Source of the DNA: Planctomycetaceae bacterium
GTDB taxonomy: Bacteria; Planctomycetota; Planctomycetia; Planctomycetales; Planctomycetaceae
Length of the DNA stretch: 64,000 bases
Assembly (NCBI GenBank): GCA_028284485.1
Contig: JANQRQ010000011.1
Coordinates: forward strand, 1-64,000
Reading direction: 5' to 3'
Position numbers and translations under genes: made by a program. Each line of letters opens with the position of its first letter. Positions within the stretch are counted from its first letter, which is position 1. A model generated the notes under the pieces. The model worked only from the letters and a program-made list of their open reading frames with translations, made no database searches and was not told the origin of the DNA. Below are positions 56,684-64,000 of this stretch, piece after piece.

Positions 56684-57394
56684 TCAGAATCCAAATCCCA
56701 ATAGCGAGATGACTGGTTCGAACCGTTCGCTAAGACCGATCTGCTGAGAAATCGAAAGCTCTTCGCTCCAGCTACCAACTGTTGGCCGCAGCAATTCTCC
56801 ATCAGCAAGATGGCCGCCATCAATCCGGCCCTGTGCTCCATCGGTCACCGCCGCACCAAAACCGTCTGGTGAACACGAGGTCGACTGCACGTCGAGACTG
56901 TCATCGTTTGCGACCGCTTGCGCGATCTCCTCGGCCCGCTCCAGGTTCAGAAGGCGACCCAATCGGGATGCCATTTGAAACACAATTGCCTCAGCATGTT
57001 GTTCGAGGTGGGCATGCGGAATCAACATGATACCCGGCATTTGCACAACGTGCGGCAAGAATTGATAGGCCGAAATAGCGGTCTGTTGGGCTTGTTGAAA
57101 CGTCAAATTGCGGTTGCGCATCAAGCGGACCACAACGTCGCGTGGATCGCGATAATGGAAGAACGGCCTGACGTATCCCTGTTTCGCTAATTCGCAAGCC
57201 GCGGGAGTCACGTTGTGGAACTGAACCAGAACGTTTTCGTTCGCGTCGAGCGACTGCAGGCAACTGTCGACTTCGGAAGCGCCAGCCGGCGAAACAGTTC
57301 GCAGTGGAAATTGTTCCCGGTCGGCAATCTTTTCGAATACTTGCGCACACCAGTCCGTACCTGACTCGGGAATTCCCATCGCGAAAATAATCAT
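56684..57394 (-). CDS. Sulfotransferase-like protein
   Basis: 236 residues with the start MIIFAMGIPESGTDWCAQVFEKIA, where GIPESGTDW matches the 5'-phosphosulfate loop of PAPS-dependent sulfotransferases. The second PAPS motif is YRDPRDVVVRLM. Both suggest transfer of sulfate to a sugar or peptide. AAGGAC lies about 9 bases before the ATG. It is the last gene of a glycan cluster, 153 bases after the preceding gene. The acceptor is unknown. Confidence 0.8.
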   Translation of the reverse strand: MIIFAMGIPESGTDWCAQVFEKIADREQFPLRTVSPAGASEVDSCLQSLDANENVLVQFHNVTPAACELAKQGYVRPFFHYRDPRDVVVRLMRNRNLTFQQAQQTAISAYQFLPHVVQMPGIMLIPHAHLEQHAEAIVFQMASRLGRLLNLERAEEIAQAVANDDSLDVQSTSCSPDGFGAAVTDGAQGRIDGGHLADGELLRPTVGSWSEELSISQQIGLSERFEPVISLLGFGF

Positions 57395-57547
57395 GCCGAT
57401 TGTGTCCTTGCGCAGTGTCTCTGACGTCGGAATATCCGACTTCCTATTGTCTGTATCGGCTCTCGCACCACACCGATATGAACCGCAGAACCGGTTCGCT
57501 CGAAAAAATCGTCAATTTCGAACCTTGGAGACCGGCGGGCGACGCTT

Positions 57548-59074
57548 TTACACGCTGGGTATGACCGCACCGTTCTTCTGGTCGCAGTGGTGTGCAAACG
57601 AGAGCCGATGCAACGCGTCGGCAACTCGGTTGAGAACCGGTCGCCAGTCGCCGAATGCGTCTTGGCGGTACGTTGTAACGCTGCGATACCATTGGCACGA
57701 TTTGGCTGCCAATCCCCAGCGCCAATCGGGGACTGCCGGCAGGATCGCCCAGACCGGGATTCCCAATGCCCCGGCCAGGTGGACCGTCGAATTGTCCACG
57801 GAAATGATGACGTCGAGTGCAGCAATTTGAGCGGCAAAACCATCGAGGTCTTCCAGCGGGTTCGAATCATCCCAGTGGTGAATGACAACACCTTGTTGCT
57901 GGAATAGTTTCGAGATCTCCTCACGAGTCTCGCCATACTGCAGATTGATGAAACTCAATCCCGGCACTGAGAAGACCGGTGTCCATTGATCGAGTGAGAT
58001 CGTGCGCCGCGCATGAACGATGCGAGATTTGCCACCACGCCACGATATGCCGACTTTCAATCCATGCCCCAGCGAATCGAAGCGTCGCCGCCACTGCAGA
58101 TGCTTTCGAGGGTCGACTTGCAGAAACTGTTCTCGACGCGGAAACGAATCGATAGTGGGGCGGAAGATGCCGGGCAAGCTTCCGACAGCAATTTGAAAAT
58201 CAAAGTCCGTCGATTGCAGTTGGGCTTGATCGAGCGACGTCCCGTTCGGAAGAAACCTGGCTTTAGGGAATGAACGGACAAACAGAGGACAAAGCCGGGA
58301 ATCGCTGATAACAACACAGCTGCCGGCAGAGCGGATCAGGTCGGGCAAGCACGAAGCGAACATGATTTCATCGCCGATGCCCTGTTCGGGATAGACAAAG
58401 ACACGCTTGCCGACGAGTTGCTGGCCGTCCCATTCCGCGATTCCAGCGACTGGTTGGCCGCCGAAGGATTGCTTGCGCCATTCGTATTCGGGCCATCCCT
58501 GCCCGTAGTCACTAAGTAGTAACCGGGCTGTGGCCCGATTGTAGTGTGCGTCGGCGTATCCGGGATCGATTTCGAGAGCACGGTCGAAGCTGCCGAGGGC
58601 CGCGTCGAATTGCCGCAAGTACTTCTGCGTGATTCCGAGGTTGTTGTGTGCTTGCGCGAAGTCACTGCGAATGTTAATCGCACATTGAAACTGCTCAGCA
58701 GCCCGTTCGTACAGGCCCTTGTCCTTCAACAGCGTTCCCAGGTTAAAGGCGCCTTCGGCGTAGCCCGGGTCGATTGCGAGCGCCGTTTCAAAACAATGGA
58801 CCGATTCGTCCAGATTCCCCAGAGATTTGTGAGCCGCCGCCAGGTTGTTGTGGTACTCGGCGACACGAGGATTCCTCTGGATGGCGGCTTCGATGTGTTC
58901 GACGGCTGCTGTATATTTCCGCTGCTGTAGGGCGGCGACACCCAGAAGATGACAGGCATCGGAGTTTGCCGAATCGATGCGCAGGACGCGACGATAAATC
59001 GCTTCGGCATCTTTGACCTCTCCGCGTTGTTGATGTTGAAGTCCCTGCTTCAACAGATCGGATACGTTGCTCAT
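57548..59074 (-). CDS. TPR-glycosyltransferase paralog 1
   Basis: 508 residues. About five TPR units fill residues 1-205 (for example CHLLGVAALQQRKYTAAVEHIEAAIQRNP). A C-terminal domain of the GT9/GT41-like type follows, with YPEQGIGDEIMFASCLPDL, GISWRGGKSR and SVDNSTVHLAGALGIPVW. The same three landmarks are in the two paralogs at 60229 and 62091. TPR parts usually hold the protein acceptor or partners. AAGGACTC lies about 9 bases before the ATG. Predicted to transfer a sugar to a glycan or protein; substrates unknown. Confidence 0.87.
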   Translation of the reverse strand: MSNVSDLLKQGLQHQQRGEVKDAEAIYRRVLRIDSANSDACHLLGVAALQQRKYTAAVEHIEAAIQRNPRVAEYHNNLAAAHKSLGNLDESVHCFETALAIDPGYAEGAFNLGTLLKDKGLYERAAEQFQCAINIRSDFAQAHNNLGITQKYLRQFDAALGSFDRALEIDPGYADAHYNRATARLLLSDYGQGWPEYEWRKQSFGGQPVAGIAEWDGQQLVGKRVFVYPEQGIGDEIMFASCLPDLIRSAGSCVVISDSRLCPLFVRSFPKARFLPNGTSLDQAQLQSTDFDFQIAVGSLPGIFRPTIDSFPRREQFLQVDPRKHLQWRRRFDSLGHGLKVGISWRGGKSRIVHARRTISLDQWTPVFSVPGLSFINLQYGETREEISKLFQQQGVVIHHWDDSNPLEDLDGFAAQIAALDVIISVDNSTVHLAGALGIPVWAILPAVPDWRWGLAAKSCQWYRSVTTYRQDAFGDWRPVLNRVADALHRLSFAHHCDQKNGAVIPSV

Positions 59075-59130
59075 CGTCAGAGAGTCCTTTCACTGACTAT
59101 TTGCGTGAAGTCGTTTTTGTGAAACAGTCA

Positions 59131-60222
59131 TCAGGCGGCGTGGCGAATTCCCTCGAAGTTGAGTTCGGCTCGCTGTCGCAACTCGCCGATGATGGCGTCA
59201 TCGACCGGCCCCTGTCGTAGTACTTCGGCGGTCCGCTGCAAAAGTGTTTCGAGAAAACGATCGTCGCCGTAGTGAATGGGGGATGCCAGTTGCAGGCTTT
59301 CGGTAAGCGCCCGGATCTTCGGCGTATTGCTTTCCATGATGACGCACGGTGTCCCCAACGACGCGGATGCAATCGTATGGTGAAATCGACCCGACACAAA
59401 TAAATCGGCCGATGCGATGCAGTCGAACCATTCGGACAGTGTTAGGGCTTCGATGTGTTGCCATTGTTGGAATCGCTGAGCACGTAAGTTTTCGATGAAA
59501 TGGCAATCATCAGCAGACGGATTGGCCAAAGCGCCGCTGAGGACAGCAACCTCGAAGCCTTGGGCCGCCATCTGTTCCATATAGTTGGCGAGGTCGGGCA
59601 TACGTTTGTGGTCAAATGCGACAGAACCGGCGATGACCAACTTTTTTCCGCCCGCTCGCGGGCTGGGTTGATAATCTTCGTGGGCTGTTAGCGGAAGACA
59701 ATCGAAACTCAATTCAGCCTGCACGCCCAACTGGCGCATCAGTTTATGACTGACGTGCTCGCGAATTGCGACGTAGTCGAGCTTTTGATAAACGCCGCGG
59801 TATATCTGAAACGCCAGGCTATGTCGCGGCTTAACGACGTTTTCGGGATAGGCGGAGTGGTTAATCATATGCACCGATTTGTTGAGGTGGACCTTGGCGG
59901 CATAGGCCAAATACAACAATGAGAGCGAGGCGGGTCGCACGTGGTGCATGGTCCCTTCGCCGTTAATCACGACAACATCCGCCGCGTCGATGGCCGCGAT
60001 GATCTCCGGATGCTGACGACTGGCCTTTTGAAAGAACTGGGGGTCGTCGAATTCGTGGATCTTTTCCGGCAGCGTGTCGAAACCGTATACTTGGTTGATT
60101 GGTACCAGATCCAACGAGTATCCGATTTCGCGAATTCTTTTATGAATGGCTGAACTTGTGGCCGTACAGCCCCAGTGATACCAGGCATACGTATCGTTCA
60201 ACAGGACGGCGCGTCGGGACAT
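59131..60222 (-). CDS. Polysaccharide pyruvyl transferase family protein
   Basis: 363 residues. The N-terminus NDTYAWYHWGCTATSSAIHKRI, VVINGEGTMHH and the late SGRFHHTIASASLGTPCVIMESN follow the PF04230-type family (WcaK/CsaB). These enzymes add ketal pyruvate to sugars of exopolysaccharide or cell wall. AAGGGTAA, shared with the upstream gene's stop codon region, lies about 9 bases before the ATG, only 6 bases after the paralog-2 stop. Confidence 0.87.
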   Translation of the reverse strand: MSRRAVLLNDTYAWYHWGCTATSSAIHKRIREIGYSLDLVPINQVYGFDTLPEKIHEFDDPQFFQKASRQHPEIIAAIDAADVVVINGEGTMHHVRPASLSLLYLAYAAKVHLNKSVHMINHSAYPENVVKPRHSLAFQIYRGVYQKLDYVAIREHVSHKLMRQLGVQAELSFDCLPLTAHEDYQPSPRAGGKKLVIAGSVAFDHKRMPDLANYMEQMAAQGFEVAVLSGALANPSADDCHFIENLRAQRFQQWQHIEALTLSEWFDCIASADLFVSGRFHHTIASASLGTPCVIMESNTPKIRALTESLQLASPIHYGDDRFLETLLQRTAEVLRQGPVDDAIIGELRQRAELNFEGIRHAA

Positions 60223-60228
60223 AATCGT

Positions 60229-62094
60229 TTACCCTTCGGGATATTGCGTGGGTGTTTGTATCTGTTTCGATACCTTCGAGTGTGCGGTTGGTTGCGCATT
60301 TACTTCCGAAACAAGCTTTGGAAGTTGGTCGTGCACTTCATTGAACAGGGATTGCCAGTCTCCGAAAACCGGTTGACGAAATAGTCGCAAGCTCGGATAC
60401 CAAACCGAGTCATTGCGATCGAGCATCCAACGCCAGTCGGGAGAGAGCGGCAGTAAGACCCAAGTGGGTGTCCCCAGCGCGCCTGCCATGTGCACCGTCG
60501 AATTGTCGATCGAAATTACCAGGTCAAGCGCAGCGACTTGGGCGCAGAAACCGTCGAGATCCGTCAGTGGGTCAGCATCGGTCCAGTCATGGATGTCGAT
60601 GCCGTGTTGTTGGCGGAGTCGAAGTAGTTCCGCTTCGCATTCGCCGTACTGCAAATTGACAAATGCAGCGTCGGGGAACTTCAGCACGGGAATCCATTGG
60701 TTTAGTTCCGTCGACCGTAATCGCCGGGCGTCGCGGTCGTGACCGCCGCGCCAGGAAATGCCGATGACGATCGGTTTGCCCAAATTCTGAAATCGTTTTC
60801 GCCATGCTTCAACACGGACCGGGTCCGGGATGAGATAGGAAGTTTGCTTCGGGAAGGACTCGATGTTGTGTCGCGTAATATGCGGCAAGCTACCGATCGG
60901 AATCTGGGCGTCGACGGATGGCTCGACTTTCCCCGTGCTTGGATTTCGGGAGATCGGTCGCGACACGATTTGTACGTTGGGAAAGGAGCGAGCAAACAGC
61001 GCTCGAAGTCGGGGATCGCATTCGAGGACGCATTCGCCCACTAGCGGCAATACATCGGGAATGCACGAGGCAAACATGACTTCATCGCCGATACCTTGTT
61101 CGGCGTAGACGAGCAAACGGCACTTCTCGTCTGGCCGACCGTCCCACTTCGGTTCAGAAAGGTTTCGCGGTGTTGCTTGCGACTGCCAGCGCCAGTCGTG
61201 GTTCGCCCAACCGTGGCCAAGATCGCCCAGCAACAGCAGCCCCAATGCGTGCTTTAAGTTTGCTTCAGCGTGATTAGGGGCAATTTCCAGTGCCTGGCGG
61301 TAACACTCCATGGCCGATTTAATGTCGCCAGTTTCCTGGTAGGCCGTTCCCAAGTTGTTCCAGGCAGTGACGTAATCGGACTTTAGCGAGAGAGCACGGC
61401 GGTAGGCGGCGAATGCTTCGGTATATTGCCCGGAGTGTTTCAAGGAGTTTCCGAGATTGTTATGTGTTTCCGCACAGTTTGGATCAAGCTGGATCGACCG
61501 CTGAAATGCATCAATGGCCGATTCTGTTTGTTCCAGTTCGTCCAACGCGTTTCCCAAATTGTTAAGAATGTCGGCGGAATTGGGGTCGAGTTGCATTGCC
61601 TGTTCATAGGCGGCGATTGCTTCCTGTAGACGGCCCTGTTTCTTGAACGCAATCCCCAAGTTGTTAAGAGCGTCGCGATAGTCGGGCCGCGCTTGAATAG
61701 CCTGCTGATAGCTTTCAATTGCAGAGTCCAGCAATCCTTGTTGCCCCCACACGACTCCCAGGTTGAAGTGTGCTTCGGCATAGGATGCATCGAGACGAAC
61801 CGCATCTTGGAAGCTCTGTGTGGTCGCGTTGAGCTCACCCAGCGTCCAATAGGCGGCGGCCAGATTGTTATGAAAGTCCGCCACAGCGGGATTCTGTGAA
61901 ATCGCCTGGCGGATGTATTCGACGGCTGATTTCGCGTCGCCACTTTGATGCCTTGCCACGCCGAGCAAGTGCAATGCGTCGGCATTGCCGGGATCGATGC
62001 GCAGGATCTGACGATAGAGTCTTGTGGATTCCTCCAGCCGCCCGGCTTGGTGGTGGGCCAACGCCATATGGAGTTGCTTAGCGACCACGGTCAT
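60229..62094 (-). CDS. TPR-glycosyltransferase paralog 2
   Basis: 621 residues. About eight TPR units fill the first half (ALHLLGVARHQSGDAKSAVEYIRQAISQNP and similar). The C-terminal domain carries YAEQGIGDEVMFASCIPDVL, GISWRGGHDRDAR and SIDNSTVHMAGALGTPTWVLLP. The ATG at 62094 overlaps the TGA of the upstream paralog by four bases (ATGA), a sign of coupled translation, which decides this start over the longer frame. Confidence 0.88.
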   Translation of the reverse strand: MTVVAKQLHMALAHHQAGRLEESTRLYRQILRIDPGNADALHLLGVARHQSGDAKSAVEYIRQAISQNPAVADFHNNLAAAYWTLGELNATTQSFQDAVRLDASYAEAHFNLGVVWGQQGLLDSAIESYQQAIQARPDYRDALNNLGIAFKKQGRLQEAIAAYEQAMQLDPNSADILNNLGNALDELEQTESAIDAFQRSIQLDPNCAETHNNLGNSLKHSGQYTEAFAAYRRALSLKSDYVTAWNNLGTAYQETGDIKSAMECYRQALEIAPNHAEANLKHALGLLLLGDLGHGWANHDWRWQSQATPRNLSEPKWDGRPDEKCRLLVYAEQGIGDEVMFASCIPDVLPLVGECVLECDPRLRALFARSFPNVQIVSRPISRNPSTGKVEPSVDAQIPIGSLPHITRHNIESFPKQTSYLIPDPVRVEAWRKRFQNLGKPIVIGISWRGGHDRDARRLRSTELNQWIPVLKFPDAAFVNLQYGECEAELLRLRQQHGIDIHDWTDADPLTDLDGFCAQVAALDLVISIDNSTVHMAGALGTPTWVLLPLSPDWRWMLDRNDSVWYPSLRLFRQPVFGDWQSLFNEVHDQLPKLVSEVNAQPTAHSKVSKQIQTPTQYPEG

Positions 62095-64000
62095 GAGCAC
62101 CCTCCATGTTGACTTCCGAAAGCGGGCCCAGTGCTGGTTCTGCGCGAATCGTGAATTAACGTCGAGAGCTCTGCTGCGACCTGTTCGATAACCGCAGGCC
62201 AATCACCGGCGCTTGGTTGTCGAAAGAGCCGCATGCCGGGGTACCAGGGCGAATCACTGCGCTCTAATTGCCAACGCCAGTCGGGCACGAACGGTAGCAA
62301 TGTCCAAACCGGTGTTCCCAGCGCGCCCGCCATATGAACCGTTGTGTTATCAATGGAGATCACCAGGTCGAGCGCGGCGATCAATGCGGCGAAGTCATCG
62401 AGGTTGGCGAGCGGATCGCAGTCGGGAAGGCTCTGAATCGTGGCAAAATCGTTCTCATGCATCTTTGACAATTCGGATTGGCAGTCGCCGTACTGCAAAT
62501 TGACGAACGAGGCGCCCGGTACGTTGAAGATGGGCATCCATTGCTCGAGTGTAATGGATCGCTTTCGCTTCGCATTGCGATTCTTGCCGCCCCTCCACGA
62601 GATGCCGATGCGAAGCTGTGGTTTGCGTTGCAGTTGATTCTTGAAGTGGGCAATGCGCTGTTGATCGGGCTGCAGAAACCTGAAAGGAACGTCCTCATCG
62701 TCGGCATTGGGGAGCACCAGCCCCGGCAGACTACCCATGGCCACCTGCAGATCGACGTTTGGAATGACCTTTCGAGAGTGGGAGTCGCGTGGGATCGGCC
62801 TCGCAACAACTTGGGAATCAGGAAACGATCGTTTGAACAATGGAACCAGTCGCGTGTCGCACTCGATCACGCAGGCAGCGGTTTGCTGTAGAACCTTTGG
62901 GATGCAAGCAGAGAACATGATTTCGTCGCCGACGCCTTGTTCGCCGTAAACAAGTAATTTCTGTCCGGCAAGTGTCGAACCATCCCAAGCCGGTTCCACA
63001 AAACTGCGGGGCTCGAATTCGCTCAACCAACGCGATTCGTATTCCGGCCATCCTTGTTTGAAGTTGCCCGCCAATAGCCAAGCCAACGAACGATTGAATC
63101 GAGTTTCTGCAATCCCGTCTGGATGCGACCCAGCGGCATTGCCGGCAGGTGCATTGGAACGGATGTCGTTTCCAGATTCGTCTCGTGTTGCAGTACGAGT
63201 TGCGTGTTCGATGACACGCCCATAACAATCGACGGCTCGTCCGATGTGTCCTTGCTGCTCCAATGCGACGCCAAGATTCGTACACGCTTCAATATTTTGC
63301 GGCTCGGTCGCGAGAACTCGTTCATAGCAATCGATGGCTTCGTCCAGCCGGCCGTCATCTTTGAGAGCAACACCAAGATTCGTCATTGCCCGCAAATGAT
63401 GGGGATCGAGGTTTAGGGCCTGCTTGAAATGCGAGATGGCGGATTCACATTCCCCTTGTTCGTGGAGGAGATTGGCTAAGTTGTAGTGCGCTTCCACGAA
63501 TTGCGGGTTCAGCTGCAACGCGCGATCATAACAAAGCCGAGCTTCGGCGATTCGATCTTGATCCTTGTAGGTGACTCCCAGGTTGTTGTGCGCCTCAACA
63601 TATGCCGCATCGATTTGCAGAGCTTGTTGGTAGCAATCGACAGCCAGACGCAAGTCGCCTTGGTCAGCCCGCAGATTCCCGAATGCAAACCAAGCCTTAG
63701 CGTATTGCGGCTGCATGCGAAGGGCCGACTCATAGCTGGCAATCGCGTCCCCCAGGCGTCCCAGTTTCTGCAGAGCGTCTCCACGTCGCAAATGGGCCTC
63801 GGGATTTGTATCGGTTTTGGCAATGATGCCGTCATAGCATGCCAGTGCCCGGTCATGACTGCCCGACCCCTGCAAGACGTCGCCCATTCCGAGCAACGAC
63901 TGTTCGTGATTGGGATTGTATTTGAGGACCTGCTCGTATGCGGCGATTGCGTCTTCCATTCGTCCGGCATCCCGCAAGACGGATGCCAGATTACAACCGT
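62091..64000 (-). CDS. TPR-glycosyltransferase paralog 3, cut by the window edge
   Basis: Only the C-terminal 636 residues are inside the window. The frame continues open to 64000 and reads through TPR helix sequence (NLASVLRDAGRMEDAI), so the true start lies beyond. At least seven TPRs are visible, then YGEQGVGDEIMFSACIPKVL, GISWRGGKNRNAKRKR and SIDNTTVHMAGALGTPVWTLLP. Its stop overlaps the start of paralog 2. Part of the same predicted operon. Confidence 0.88.
   Translation of the reverse strand, partial: GCNLASVLRDAGRMEDAIAAYEQVLKYNPNHEQSLLGMGDVLQGSGSHDRALACYDGIIAKTDTNPEAHLRRGDALQKLGRLGDAIASYESALRMQPQYAKAWFAFGNLRADQGDLRLAVDCYQQALQIDAAYVEAHNNLGVTYKDQDRIAEARLCYDRALQLNPQFVEAHYNLANLLHEQGECESAISHFKQALNLDPHHLRAMTNLGVALKDDGRLDEAIDCYERVLATEPQNIEACTNLGVALEQQGHIGRAVDCYGRVIEHATRTATRDESGNDIRSNAPAGNAAGSHPDGIAETRFNRSLAWLLAGNFKQGWPEYESRWLSEFEPRSFVEPAWDGSTLAGQKLLVYGEQGVGDEIMFSACIPKVLQQTAACVIECDTRLVPLFKRSFPDSQVVARPIPRDSHSRKVIPNVDLQVAMGSLPGLVLPNADDEDVPFRFLQPDQQRIAHFKNQLQRKPQLRIGISWRGGKNRNAKRKRSITLEQWMPIFNVPGASFVNLQYGDCQSELSKMHENDFATIQSLPDCDPLANLDDFAALIAALDLVISIDNTTVHMAGALGTPVWTLLPFVPDWRWQLERSDSPWYPGMRLFRQPSAGDWPAVIEQVAAELSTLIHDSRRTSTGPAFGSQHGGCS

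Overview
The window looks like chromosomal DNA of a planctomycete (phylum Planctomycetota). This is inferred from gene content, not from a marker gene. The evidence is a cysteine-rich repeat protein of the kind linked to planctomycete protein walls, a fusion of FG-GAP repeats with a hydrolase, a beta-propeller/cytochrome c protein, a secreted sulfatase, a ThuA-like protein, an aspartate kinase with two ACT pairs, several ECF sigma factors, many small lipoproteins and wide gene spacing. No rRNA, tRNA, CRISPR array, transposase or phage gene was seen.

Layout. Positions 1-859 are nearly gene-free. At 860-2323 lies the Cys-rich protein, then cardiolipin synthase, two paralogous lipoproteins and a DUF2752 protein. 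At 6.4-9.9 kb are dapF, a YhaM-like nuclease, an IscA-type Fe-S protein and an SDR. At 9.9-14.1 kb is a translation/cell-wall group transcribed rpmE, prfA, prmC, murA. At 14.4-20.8 kb are a ROK kinase, a histidine-decarboxylase-like enzyme with a Tat-like leader, a hemerythrin-like protein, an ECF sigma factor with a likely anti-sigma partner, and an HD phosphohydrolase. At 20.8-31 kb are the FG-GAP/hydrolase fusion, a STAS protein, lysC, an HtrA-type protease, a DksA/TraR protein, an LptF/G permease, another ECF factor and a small possible gene with a hairpin next to its ribosome site. At 31.6-39 kb are a lipoprotein, DUF2071, a PfkB kinase, DUF2062, a TlpA-like protein, the propeller/cytochrome protein and a TIM-barrel isomerase. 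At 39.3-42 kb is an unusual stretch: a possible structured RNA ending in an intrinsic terminator, a lysine-only-type histone H1-like gene, an esterase, and a 309-bp tandem duplication of the esterase tail carrying a dispersed repeat. At 42-50 kb are a sulfatase, rnc, a Do-family protease, a HEFTH metallopeptidase, a small membrane protein bracketed by 102-bp direct repeats, fmt and def. At 50-56.5 kb are an RmlD-like protein without its catalytic pair, ThuA-like, CstA, palindromic repeats and csrA.

From 56.7 kb to the end runs a minus-strand glycan cluster: three TPR-glycosyltransferase paralogs, a polysaccharide pyruvyl transferase and a sulfotransferase. Tight spacing (ATGA overlap, 6 bp, 56 bp) suggests a shared transcript, probably making or attaching a decorated surface glycan. 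Its position beside csrA makes flagellar or surface-protein glycosylation worth testing.

The most novel signals are the 102-bp three-hairpin repeat family (three copies, two bracketing a gene), the RNA/terminator element before the H1-like gene, the TPR-glycosyltransferase cluster and the 16-residue-period Cys protein.
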